Positions 46,466 through 57,725 of a stretch of 64,000 nt of DNA are shown in pieces. Under the pieces are notes generated by a model, which ran no database searches, was not told the origin of the DNA, and saw only the letters and a list, made by a program, of their open reading frames with translations. Each line of letters begins with the position of its first letter. The stretch's first letter is position 1. The stretch is from Heliopora coerulea (lineage: Eukaryota > Cnidaria > Anthozoa > Scleralcyonacea > Helioporidae): contig JASJOG010000270.1 of the NCBI GenBank assembly GCA_030142905.1, positions 1 through 64,000 on the forward strand, read 5' to 3'. The position numbers and the translations under genes were made by a program.

Positions 46466-46722
46466 CATTTTCTATTTTGAGGGTAAAAGATAAAAATAAT
46501 TTGCTAAACAAAAGATCGGAAATAGTTTCGGCCTGCCCACACAACGCTAAATTCCGCGTAAACCACCTAAAACAAAAACAAAATCCCCCTATTGTTCCAC
46601 GCCCACACACCCACGTTCCGGCCTACGCATAAAAAGCTTCCTGTTTTCGAAGTTCGTCAGTCACCTGAAGATTCTTTCCCAAGATGAAACAGGCTGTAGC
46701 GACTTTTTGAGGTAAGTGTATA
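46466..46722 (+). mobile_element. Inverted PLE end fragment with hammerhead
   Basis: Reverse complement of about 42390-42620 (end of the nuclease frame, GGCCTACGCATAAAAAGC, hammerhead). The hammerhead at 46659-46704 has one stem I change (GCGACT for GTGACT, an A-C mismatch), so it may be weakened. Confidence 0.8.
46659..46704 (+). ncRNA. Hammerhead ribozyme motif, inverted copy
   Basis: Same core (CTGAAGA, GAAA) and stem III as the other two, on the opposite strand, with one unpaired position in stem I. Confidence 0.65.
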
Positions 46723-46724
46723 CC

Positions 46725-46767
46725 TATAAGTGTGTATACATTTTTTTGGGACACCCTGTATACATAT

Positions 46768-46822
<55 letters not shown>

Positions 46823-46880
46823 TCTCCATCTCTCCATCTCTCCATCTCTCCATCTCTCTTTCTCTCTTTCTCTCTTTCTC
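46725..46880. repeat. Mariner-like end GGGACACCCTGTATA and (TC)n tract
   Basis: TTTTTTGGGACACCCTGTAT is the inverse of the GGGTGTCCCAAAA end seen at 20124, here as part of a GTATAC...GTATAC palindrome. A TC run (46773-46818), six-base CATCTC units and TTTCTC repeats follow. The open frames across it on both strands are artefacts. Confidence 0.6.
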
Positions 46881-47056
46881 TTCGGCCTACTGGGCCTCAT
46901 CAGTGTAGTGCTGACAAGCAGGATGGAGAAGCCAATATTATATAGGCAACTGGAATGTCCCACACATGTGGTGCATCTAAGCCATGTCATAGTGCTCTAA
47001 CTAGAGACTAGTGAGCGTGCGCAAATTCGATAGCGACATGACTCATCCTCAATTTT

Positions 47057-47098
<42 letters not shown>

Positions 47099-48251
47099 AA
47101 AATTGTTATGGACAGATTAAGAGTTGTAATACATTGTATTTACAGTTCATTTAGAGAATGATAAAAACCAATAATTTGAGATTTTACTTTGCTTTTTGTT
47201 TGTTGCATTAATTGGTGTAGTTACTGTGGTTACGACTCTTCTTGAAAAAAACTTAAAAGTGCAGGAATTTGGTTGCCTAGAGCTTGTAATAAAGTGCAGT
47301 AAAGTGTTTTATGCAGTAAATGCCCGCAAGAGTTGGTTGCACTGGTTTGTACAGTTATGCCTTACCCTAAATCATACATACACCAAATACATACTTTAAG
47401 AAGTATGTGTTCAGGAAAATTACTAGTTTTCCATTGAAAACTATTCTGATTTTAATCCATTTATGCACAGGTAAATCACTATCAAAAATGCAGGAAATGG
47501 TGTTTTAAAGGTTCTAATAACTCAAAATTTTACGGGGAAGCATGCCCTCAGACCCCCCCCAAGTTTCAGTACTCCAGTGCCCCAGTCAGATTTTAGCGTG
47601 GATCCGCCCCTGATACTTGATGTCTTGTTGCTGTCGTTAATTACTTTTGGTGTTTTATTGACGAAATAGTTAAGAGAGACTTTGTGCTTGCGTTTATTAA
47701 ATTGATACATAAGTGCGATTCAATTTTTTTTTTCTGCTGTCGGTTTGGTTAACTTTGATATTTCCTTAATTACATTTGTCGGTACATCGCTAACATCTTG
47801 TCGGTACATTGGTCTAAAAATTTCCCTGCCCCCCTATTTTCAAATTCCTGGCTACCGGACTGATGCCATATAATTAAATTACTGAAATTATTGCTACAAG
47901 CGTTTTATAAATAAATCTTCATGAAATCCAATTATAATCGATACTTTGTGTTCCTGCCCTTTAATACGACAACCAATCGACTGTAACTGCATTAACTTTT
48001 AATTCCTTTTTCGCAAATGTCAGTCCATTCGTAAATTTCGTTTCAGAAACGATCAGACGCAGGAACTTAAGTTGTCATATCTAATGTATATGATGGGATG
48101 TGATGGGACATGATAGGATACTCCATGGTTGGAGCTTAAGTTTATTGACTCATGTGATCAATGTCAATTTTCTATTTTAGACAGTAGACCGAAATTAAGT
48201 TTTTTAGGATTATTGTTTATAGACTGCATTTTGTTTATAATAACAAATTCA

Positions 48252-48362
48252 GTGTACACTGGAAAGGAGATCGCATCCGACCACAAGGATTTAATCCATG
48301 ATGTTGCTTTTGATTTTCATGGGCGCAGAATGGTGACATGGTCAAGCGACCAGACAGTGAAG
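48252..48362 (+). pseudogene. SEH1L-like: SEH1-like exon 1, duplicated copy without ATG
   Basis: Thirty-seven codons ([13 protein letters not shown], then FDFHGRRM and SSDQTVK) end in AAG before a GTATGA donor, in phase with an exon starting VWNLG. The first codon is GTG where copy 1 has ATG, and a conserved-looking Cys is Trp. No later SEH1 exon follows within the window on this side. Either this is a dead fragment, or the rest of a gene lies beyond 64000 with a different start. Confidence 0.75.
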
Positions 48363-48721
48363 GTATGAGAAGAGATTGTACAGGACCAGCAGCTTTAGAA
48401 TTCCAACTTTTACAAACATATTTTAAGTCAGTTTAGTGTGTCTGCGATCAGGAAAGGTACCGATAGTTACCTCTGGTACAAAACGCACCTTACTGTGTGT
48501 TTCTTAACTTCCAGCTTTTCTGAATTTGATAATATCCTCTATAAATCCGCTGACTTCAAAAATAACAATAGCATTCCACTGTTTGTTTTAACATATTCAG
48601 GGACGCAACCAGGAATTTTGAAGGGCAAAGGTGTGATGGTAGTACGAAGGCACCGACAAATCGGTTTGGATCATTTGAAATTCAGTAGATCCGTATGGCT
48701 TGTACAAGTGAGGGCAAAAAC

Positions 48722-50761
48722 CACTGATCTCTAAGTAAGACTGGATAGAGCAACTGGGATCAAAAAGTGAAGCCGGAAGTCAAGGAGCGGCGGTTATATC
48801 GGTTCTGAATTGTTTTTTTGTTTCGCAAATGCTTTATTTTGCGAAATGCACCCGTCTGTATACTTACTTCAAAATTTGATAAATGTTTATCGAGTCTGTG
48901 AGAGACTCTTGTGTATTTGTCTCTCTCTTTGTTTTTTAAGTAACCCTTATTATTTGCCAATTTTTTGTGATGTGTTTTGCCTTAGTCCTGATTCATTTGT
49001 TGCTGATAAAACCCCAGGATGTATTAAACTGCAAATTTCTCGCTCATGCTGTACATGTGTTTGAACACTTGAATCGAAATATGTGGAAATCGAACTTGGC
49101 CGTTTATTTGAAGAGTTCTGACATGAAACCTCGTAGTAAGGTTTTCGTGGTCGTATTTCAGTGAGATATTGTCGTGTATGACTTGCCTTCATTGTCTTAA
49201 AGTTAATATGTTGACTTAGATCCCAGACTTTACTGCTAGTTCCAGGTCAGCGACACATTGGTAAACACCTTTCCTTAACAATCTTCGCCTTTGTTCCTCA
49301 ATGGTTTGAACATCTCACTATTTCTCAGGTGATAGATGGGTTGACACATGTAACCTTTGTTTCACCACCTTAGTTGCTGTTGCTTACTGGTTAGAGATTC
49401 CCACTAATAACCATGATGATAGGGTTCATTTGGCTCAAGACGTTATTAGCTTTCCTGTTACTTAAGCTTTCCAGTTTTTGCACATGATATTTTTGCATGT
49501 CTGTCTTTCTGGGTATATATTTAGTTTTTCACCACAATTGACTCTTCTGGCCTTCCATGGATAGGTGAACACTTCCACAAAGGCATGCAGTGACTGGGGA
49601 GGTTATTCAATATTACTTTAGATTAGATTTTGGTTCTTACTGTTGCTAGAAGAGGACAAATGTAACTCTTTCTGATTTTGTATGATAATGGTTGGCTTTT
49701 GTTTCCTTCTCAAGATAACAATAACGAATTTTGCTGTAGCACTTTGCTATGCACTTGATAAGGGCAAAAATGTGACTTTAATCAACAGGAGAATCTACCT
49801 ACAGCAGACTGAGCTCTCTGAACACTTGAATAATTTTTGTTTGACTTAGACCCAAAAGTTCTCCCTCAACTCCAACTCACAAAGCAGCTTCAAACAACAT
49901 ATTTCACATTGACTTGCATTAATGATTTCATTACTGTACAAGTTCAACAATATTGATCAAGCTGTAACTAAAAGCAATATCAAAAACTTGAAAAACATTA
50001 AAAAACTTCATACTAAATCACAACAAACGGCTGTGAACTCAAGTTTACCACATGTGCTAGTGCAAACAAAATGCATGTATTGAACCTTTATAAGAGTACA
50101 GAACCCATCTTCTTTGATCAGCAACATCTAGCAGTAAATTGGGTCTGCATGGTTCATTCAGTAATTTATCCCGGAAAAAGAGTTAGTCAAAGTTTATTTT
50201 CGTCCAAAGCTCATCGTCATTGATAGTGAAGAAATTGGTGAATTTGCTTGACAAATACAGTAATTCAAAATCTCGAATACATACACTTGGTAAACCCGAG
50301 ATCCGAAGAACAATGTCAAGACGAATACAGAAACGGTAATATCTCCTCTTTATCGCTAAGTCATTGCCAAACTGCTAAAGTTACACACAATGTTATCCAC
50401 CACTTTTTTCTTACTTTAGTCAGATTTCTTCAAAGGGGTGGCCGGCACGGTCTTCGCTTGGGGAAAAATCATCGAATTTCTGCTGATTTTCAGTTACTCT
50501 GGCCAAGTTTAAAGTTCTCCACCATCGAAAGATACAATTTATTGCTAAAAATGTAATGGTTAACTGGTTTTCGTTGAAATCACAACCACTAAGAGCGAAA
50601 ATCATAATTCAGTAATAGCCCTATAACTACAAGTGGGTCCTTCCAATATGGCCTCCGTGAGATCACAGAACAATACCAGAAGTCTCATTCGCGAGGATAC
50701 TTGTCACACTTTTTTAACTGCGCATGTCCGCATCCGCCATGTTCTTGGAGGGTATACTCAG
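48722..50761. other. No gene recognised
   Basis: Unique-looking AT-rich sequence after the duplicated SEH1-like exon. Short frames near 48810-49190 have no recognisable domains, and no SEH1 exon 2 was found. Confidence 0.4.
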
Positions 50762-53434
50762 CAGGGTTGCCAGTTTGGCGTTAAAAGAGCCAAATCTCTC
50801 AATTTTGGCTTCTTTTGACTTTGTTTGGCTACTTAAAATTTCGTTTGGCTTCTTTCTATTTTTTGGCTCTTTTTGGCTTCTTTTTAATTAAATCGTGAAA
50901 TAATCAACTTTTCAAAAATAATCTGCCATCCATCAGCAAAGTTAGTTATGAACTCTGCTATGTTCGATGTGTGTAAGACGGGTGTACTTAAATATCCGAT
51001 CGGAATTAGTACCATTTCCCCAGTCCCCACTCTAACGCGGTTCGTCCCAAATGGCGGGAAAACGAAAAAATGATACTTTTTCAGTTTTCACTTTTTTTCA
51101 CTGTTTTTTGATGTTGAACGCTTGAATACGGAAGATGAGCTTAAGCAAACCATCCACGGGTGAGAAAGGAAATAAGTGGAAAAGTCATTACGACACGTCA
51201 CGAAAATTTAAGGCTGAATGGCAAAGAAAATATCCTTGGGTAGAAAAGGCAAAAGATGGTTCACACGATGCCCACTGCTCGTTCTGCCGACAAAATATCA
51301 CCCCAAGATTATCAAATCTAGACAAACACGAACAGACCACGAAACACAAAAGGCAAGCTAATTTTTTATCTTGTAATACGAAGATAAACCTTGTTCCTGT
51401 CAAGGAAGATGAACGCGTAAAAGGGCTGGAACTACAGCTTGCTGTTGGAGTAACATGCCACAGCTCAATCATGGCAGTGGACCATTTGAGTGAGATCATC
51501 ATACATCATGGAAAAGGGAGTAAAATGGAAAAGATGAAGCTACATCGAACAAAATGCAGCCTGCTTATCAAAAATGTGGTTTCTCCTGCTCTCCACCAAG
51601 ATCTCTGCGCTGATATGGCTGGCCAGAAGTACTGTGTCATCCTGGACGAATCAACGGATATTTCATGCACCAAACTTCTTTGTGTGGTCATTCGCTACTA
51701 TAGCAAATCCGAAAAAAGAATCGTGACCTCGTTCTTAAACCTGATACCCGTAGTGAAAGCAACAGGCAAGGATTTGTTTGAAGCGCGAAAAAGTTGCTTG
51801 GAACAATCTGGCCTAAGTCTGACGAATTGCATTGGTTATGCAAGCGATGGAGCATCTGCTATGGTTGGGGAACATGATTCAGTATGGTCAAGAATCAAAG
51901 CAGCATCGCCAAATTGCATCCTAATTAAGTGCATCCGTCATTCCTTGGCTCTCTCTATCAAACACGTCTTTGAAAGAATGCCTGCTAACCTTGGCTTCAT
52001 GCTCACTGAAATACCGAAGTGGTTTTCAAAAAGTAAAGTTCGCCGCGACGCCTACAACCAACTCTTCAAGACATTCGAAGGGTGCGATGTAGAAAGTTCT
52101 TCAATCCCTCTTCCCTTTCAAAAGTGCAACCAAACGAGATGGTTGGTGCGAGGAAAAGTGATCTATAATATCCTCGTAAATTGGGAGATTTTGAAGATGT
52201 ATTTTTCCTTGGCCGAAAGTGAAGTAGAAGCAAAATTTCGTTACAAGGCTCGTCTCATTCGAGAAATGCTCCATGATCCTATCAATTACCTCTACTTTCA
52301 TTTCTTGTCCCCTGTGGTGTCGGAGTTCGAGAGAATGAATGCTTTTTTTCAAGCAACTGACATTGAAGCCAACGATATGATCAAGGAGCTCAACCTTTAC
52401 TATAACAGCCTGTGTGGTCGAGTCTACAGTTCCTCTGGTGTTGAGTTACCAGCTGATAAAGTTGACTACGGGGTAAAGTTTGTATCTGAAGCAGCCGCAT
52501 TACTTCGTAGGCATAGCAATGATGAGAATACAGCCGTTAGAATTCGGGATGTGTACAACAGGTGCCACTCCATGCTTTTAGAAGCAACTGCGTAAGTCCA
52601 AAAACGTCCTCCATCCTCAAAGGACATATTTAATGAACTATCCCTTCTACACCCATTTCGCATTCTAAACCAAGTGGGGCGTGTTCCTTTGGCTCGACTC
52701 CCAATGCAGCATCTTATCAATGAGAAGATCCAAGAGATCAACAAGCAGTATCGGAGCATTTTGCATGTCAACTGGAATGAGAACGGCGTTTTTAAGGATG
52801 GCATTCCAACTGAGGCTGTCAGCTTTTGGTCAGGTGTCCTTGAGTATCAGAACTTGCTTGGGAACAACACCTATCATGATCTTGCAACCTACGCCCTAGC
52901 TTGCTTCACTACACCAACAAGTAACGCAGTGGTTGAGCGAATGTTTTCGTACGTTACGGCTATCAAGACGAAATCACGCAACAAGATGAGTTCATCCATG
53001 CTCGAAGCCATAATCAGAATCCGCACTCATCTGTACTTTAAAGATAAGTGCTGCAAAGACTTTGTACCTAGCAAAAGAATGCTTGAGCTATTCACGAATG
53101 ACATATATAAAAATGCAAAGAGCAGTTCTTCAGAATCCGCAATTGACGAAGACGAACTTCCTTTAGAACCAGAAATATAAAGTTAAAACTGTCTAAGTCT
53201 TTCCTGCATGCTACATATATGATATACTTTGATATTGATAAATAAAGTTTGAGTTAGAATTCTTAGTCACTGTGTCAAATAAAATGTAAGTGCTTGTTTT
53301 AATGGCTGTAATTTGCATAATTACGTTAGCCCCAATCCCCACTCTAAATTTCGATTTTGGCTTCTTTTAGCCTGGTTTGGCTACTTTTTACGTATCATTT
53401 GGCTCTTTCGAGCTCAGACCATCTGGCAACCCTG
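50762..53434 (+). mobile_element. hAT-family DNA transposon, 2.67 kb
   Basis: Terminal inverted repeats CAGGGTTGCCAG (left) and CTGGCAACCCTG (right) border a transposase gene. Subterminal TTTGGCT words are repeated at least six times on the left and several on the right, likely transposase-binding sites (inference). The 8-bp flanks ATACTCAG and ATGAGTTC do not match, so the target duplication has decayed or the ends were rearranged. Confidence 0.85.
51135..53180 (+). pseudogene. hAT transposase, one in-frame stop
   Basis: A frame of 681 codons reads through with a single TAA at 52593-52595. Residues about 18-75 form a BED/TTF-type zinc finger (CSFC...H.....H). VILDESTDI near 170 and YASDGASAM near 234 fit the RNase-H-like DDE core, TRWLVRG lies near 335, and the C-terminal dimerisation domain (TTPTSNAVVERMFS) is near 590. 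Codons on both sides of the stop stay in frame, so one substitution may have inactivated it. The stop overlaps GTAAGT, a good splice donor, so an intron removed from the transcript is another possibility, but no clear partner acceptor was chosen. Confidence 0.85.
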
Positions 53435-54597
53435 ATGAGTTCGACTGAGCCCTTTCACGACTATCCTAACTCACAAAATTGAAGTACGTTTTGTAGTGGG
53501 ATAGACAATAATTCTATTGTATCTTTCTTGAACGTCTTAATTGATCGCACACACGGCTTTCAACCTCTGTCTATCGGAAGCCCACGTTCAACGGTTTGTT
53601 TATAAATTTTGATAATTTTATTGGTTCCGTCTACTCCTTTACTTAACCGCTATTATAAAATTTTCTCATCATACCACAATTTTCCTGACAAGTATAATTT
53701 CAAGCTGTTAACCAACTTTACTTCACAGCACTTTGCTAATACACATCAACTTTTACATCTTAGACAAAACATATTTTGTAATCAAAGCTTACAATACACG
53801 GCAGTACTGGACTGCATGAAAGCATTGATCACGAAGCTTTATTTAGCAGCAAAATAGTTTTTTCTTCTGGGACGCGAAAGTTGGTGTGCGTTAACAAAGT
53901 GCTGTAAACTAAAATACATGTTAAGATTCCATTTTGTCCCGGCAATAGACTAGACAACTGTCTTCAGTTCCATAATTCAATGTTGTGAGTTAAGACAGTT
54001 CTGAAAAGGCTCAGCAGAGCAGAAGGTAGTGAGTAGAGCATTTTACATAGCGAAACAGTCATCGAAATGTTGGCGAAATAAAAAAAGTTGAAACTGTCCA
54101 ACCGAATTCGGTTTATGTACGAATTATGATAGTTTTATTCCATTATCTTTTATACATTTCGGGATTCTATATAACCTTAAATCGACCCTGCAACAGACCG
54201 GAGAAATGTCTTGCGTAATTGAAATTTTATTGTCCCTGATGTTCAGTCTGTTGTCATTACAGAATGTCCTTCGAAGCAAATGGTTACTTATCTAGGCTAA
54301 TGAATGTCATTTTCTATGCAAAAATGTCAATTGAAAGTGACAGAAGCGTTAATGAATGTCGATTGAATAAAATGAATGTATTTTTGCCTTAACGAGTTTG
54401 AGGTTAGCGTTAATGATAGTATATTTTCGGGTAATGAATAGCAAAGGTGTAATAACTGGAACATGCTAAATTAACCTTAAAAAAAGTATTTCTCTGTTTG
54501 CCTACTCGATTGATTCCTTTTCTATTTTTTAGCTAACTATATGTTCTACTTCAAATATTTTGCTGTGCAATTCTACTTTACGTAACACTGAAACTGC
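53435..54597. other. No gene recognised
   Basis: AT-rich sequence between two DNA transposons. No supported feature. Confidence 0.4.
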
Positions 54598-54605
54598 ATC
54601 AGCAT

Positions 54606-55271
54606 TAGGAGTACACCGGATTTAGTGTCCGGCCGGTTATTTTGTCGTATCTGGGCAGATTGCCCGATATTTCTTTGATTCACTTTTCAACAAAAATGCA
54701 CTGACTGAGCACACAAAAAGGGTACTAAAGTAGCTGATTAGTGGTAAGTTTCTAGTTTGTTTTAAGTAAACCAACATAAACAAAAGGTATCAATTATTAA
54801 TTGAAGATTACAATATGCAAGTGTGAATGTGTTTTTGTGCCAATTATGAAAAACATAAAGCATTAACTTTTTCCCTATCCAAATGTTTGGAGCCGGGAAT
54901 GAGAATATAAACTCTAAAAACCATATTCTCCTCATTACTTTCTTTAACGGCTTTGTTTGCATCTTCCGCTTGCTATTTGTATTTATTTTTATATTAACTG
55001 TAGATCTTGTCAGAAATCATACCGAGCCGTTTTTATAATAGATTTAGTGCAAATGCTGTTTGGAACAAGATGACATCTCCAAAATAGTCTTCAGGCATTC
55101 AGCACGTATTTCTATTTAATGCAAGAAATAAACTTGGGCAAAACTGAAAATGGTTTATTAATTTACGAAATTTTATATCCAATACCGTGGTATCCGGCCA
55201 GAGTTTCTTTCAGTATCCAGCAAAACTGGTATCCGGCCGGATAACGAGAATCACTATCCCGTGCACTCCTA
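54606..55271. mobile_element. hAT MITE, 666 bp
   Basis: Ends TAGGAGTACACCGGAT (left) and ATCCCGTGCACTCCTA (right) are inverted repeats, and GGTATCCGGCCGGAT-like words lie inside. Flanks ATCAGCAT (54598-54605) and ATCAGCAC (55272-55279) form an 8-bp target duplication with one mismatch. No transposase is encoded. Confidence 0.8.
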
Positions 55272-55285
55272 ATCAGCACACATGT

Positions 55286-55560
55286 ATTATTATTATTATT
55301 ATTATTAATAAGCCTTTTGTGTTGTACACGCAAAATGCTGTCGCCATCAGACAATTTTCATAGTTACGATATTAATAATAACAATAACAACCATAATAGC
55401 AACAAAAACAACAATGATAATAATACCGTCACTACTTCCTATTACAACCGGCACCGATACTACTGCTACTTTAGTTATCATTGTTGTTCTTGTGATTGTT
55501 TTTGCCATTATCACTGTTGATATCGTTTTTGTTGTTGTCGTGGTTGTTTATCAATTGCCA
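55286..55560. repeat. (TTA)n and AAC/ATT-rich low complexity
   Basis: A TTA microsatellite (55286-55312) is followed by trinucleotide-like AAC, ATA and GTT words. The asparagine-rich open frame at 55317 is an artefact. Confidence 0.7.
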
Positions 55561-57200
55561 TGAATATGACTACTATATTTTACAGATTTTGCTGTTTCTT
55601 TTTATCTACTAGCCCCAAGAACACTGTCTTTTTGCACAAAAATTCTATGCAATAAACAAGTCAAGTATCTGATAAATGTTTCTAATCCGATTACTGAATT
55701 ACTAATAGCATTTTTGAACCAAAACAAATCTCAAGATGCTTCAAATGATAATTAAGCATCATTTTCGCACTTTCGATGCTGTCCCTCGTTCCAACAAATA
55801 AAAAATTAACCTCCTTCTGAAAGAAACAGAATGGAAAACATAAGTGAAAGTGTTAATCAGAAGAACTGAACTCAAGAAACGATTAATACACAGACCTTCT
55901 CTGACTTTCATACTTGATGTATGCGTAAATATTTGTCGAACTCTCCCTCTCTGAGGTACTTATTGCAACCTTTTGAACCTTACCATGACTTTACAAAGAC
56001 ACGTATGCTACTTTTTTGGGCAGCGGGGCCCATCCGGCCTGGTCAGGTCTCCCACCTGGTGGGAAGAGGTTAAATTAATGGCGTCATACCCTTACACTTC
56101 AACGGAAAGAGGTAATTTCGTGGAGAAAGATCCGTGAGATGTTAATGATGTTATTACTTAACTAATTAACTTTTATAAACCTCATTCATTCTCATCACTA
56201 ATATGACAGGTAATTATATAGTCTGGTAACTCTGATGACCACTTAAATCCATCGAAGAATATTGCCAAAATCACATGGTCTCCGACTCGTTCTTTTCATT
56301 CTAATCGATCACCGTCCTAGGGAAGAGTGATCCCAGGGCTCAAATACCCCTCGCTTGTTGATACCCAGTTCGCATTAACCTCTTTGGCTGTGGACAGGTG
56401 TTTGGGTGCGAGTTAGAATTACAGTACTGAGAAAGGTTCAAGTTTAAATTAGAATTATCTAACCATCAACGAAATAAATGTGATTTAGAGAACAGTACGC
56501 ATAATTACAGTTACATTAATGAAGCATAATTTTAATAGTATATTTTTGACTTTAACATAGTCATACTCAGATTAATTGAATGAAACAGATATTCGTCACC
56601 ATTAAAGATTACAAACAATATAAATATAACGATAATAATAATAATTTAAAACTAACTCTAACTTTAATATTAACTGTGATTATGCACGCTTTTCTTGGAA
56701 TTACATTTGTTCTGTTTTCACAGAAAAAATCAGTTAATCATTAACCCTAACCCAAATCTAATCTTATCCCTAATCTTAGTATATTCTCATTCAGGGTTCC
56801 ATTCAGGAGATCAGTGACCAAGGGTCATTCAACCCTTTGACACTGGGTTATTTGTGCTTAACAAAGTGCACTTGTCGTCGGTAAAAGTTGAACAGGCAAT
56901 AGTTCAGGGGTCATGATTAATGAAATTGGAATTTCACTGTATTCTTTCATTTGGTGATATCCATTCAAACTCACAGTATATTGTTATGAACATTATGTCA
57001 AGTTATTTAAGATCTAATACGAATTTGGAGACTTTATACAGTTCAGTTGAGAAGTAAAACATGTGATATCGACAAAGAACGTGCATGCTCTAGGAAACTG
57101 GAATTTTATTTCATGTTCTCATTTAATATCCAATCGAACTTAAAATATGTAGAGATTTTTTTCTTCATGATAATCTGACACTGCCGAAGCCAACAGAAAA
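55561..57200. other. No gene recognised
   Basis: AT-rich sequence. Degenerate TTAACCCTAACCC-type words near 56742 are too few to be a telomere relic. Confidence 0.4.
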
Positions 57201-57245
57201 GATGTTGACTCGAGCGGGATTTGAACTCGCACCTTCGCTAAAACA
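57201..57245 (-). other. tRNA-like 3' half
   Basis: On the minus strand GCGAGTTCAAATCCCGCTCG forms a 5-bp T arm with a B-box-like loop. No matching 5' half or A box is present, so it is a tRNA or SINE fragment rather than a gene. Confidence 0.4.
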
Positions 57246-57503
57246 ATTTCTAAAATAGTTTTTAAAAAAATTTTAAAAATTTAAAAAATTTAAAAAATTT
57301 CTCTTCATGTATTTCTGAGGATGATTCTGAAATGGAGTTAAAATATGTAAGTCTTCAATTTATGTTCAGCTATTTCAGACCAAACATCTCAAAATTATTT
57401 TTCGCGCCCGTTCGTTCAAAAAGCCATTAGCCTAATCCTGAAGCAGGGATTTTGTAAACATGTCGTAAAAGAGAGATTTTCCTTCAACACAGTTCGTACA
57501 AAT

Positions 57504-57725
57504 TTGGGAAGAATTTGTATAGTTGAATTGGGAACTAAAACATACAGTCAAACAATAAAACAGCGATTTTGTCGTGGTAACCAATTTAAACACTGTAATT
57601 TTAGAAATATTTACAAATGCCGTTCCGCCTTTCAATTGAAAGTGATGGAAGCCACTTGCATAAAACTTAATGACCCGGATCTGTGCCGGCAAAAGGAATT
57701 TGTTTTTCAGCTAGCCCTATTTTGA
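57504..57725 (+). pseudogene. Possible PLE C-terminal fragment
   Basis: The reading ends in SAFQLKVMEATCIKLNDPDL followed by a Phe/Leu-rich end (FVFQLALF), resembling the last 30 residues of PLE GIY-YIG proteins such as the one at 17428 (LLSEALFIKFNRPELNN). Upstream nuclease motifs are not readable. Followed by TCATCAG near 57755. Confidence 0.4.

Larger units (their letters stand above)
42094..46722 (-). mobile_element. Penelope-like retroelement, tandem with inverted end
   Basis: Bases 42094-44485 repeat at 44486-46462 with a constant offset of 2392. This gives a complete unit followed by a truncated one, head to tail, on the minus strand. The shared ends act as the pseudo-LTRs of PLEs, and the intact frame starts inside the second unit's repeat. 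Beyond the truncation, 46466-46722 is a plus-strand copy of the 3' end of the frame plus hammerhead, an inverted end piece often seen in this class. Each pseudo-LTR carries a hammerhead motif. The whole insertion is missing from duplication copy 1. Confidence 0.9.
39681..48721 (+). repeat. Segmental duplication, copy 2
   Basis: Matches 1-6038. It is longer because it carries a PLE insertion of about 4.6 kb within a TA microsatellite that copy 1 also has (2732-2772). The stretch corresponding to 1410-1900 is missing. The similarity ends about 360 bases past the SEH1-like first exon, after GTGAGGGCAAAAA. Confidence 0.85.

Noticed and set aside
42094..46722. LTR retrotransposon
   Set aside because: The direct repeats could look like LTRs, but the protein has RT plus GIY-YIG with no gag, protease or integrase, and hammerheads lie in the repeats, so it is a PLE.
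46623..47000. Arg/Glu-rich and Ser/Leu-rich frames on both strands
   Set aside because: They are translations of a TC/CATCTC microsatellite.
56742..56775. Telomere-like TTAACCCTAACCC
   Set aside because: Only about two degenerate units; similar AACCCT words near 27300 are likewise too few.
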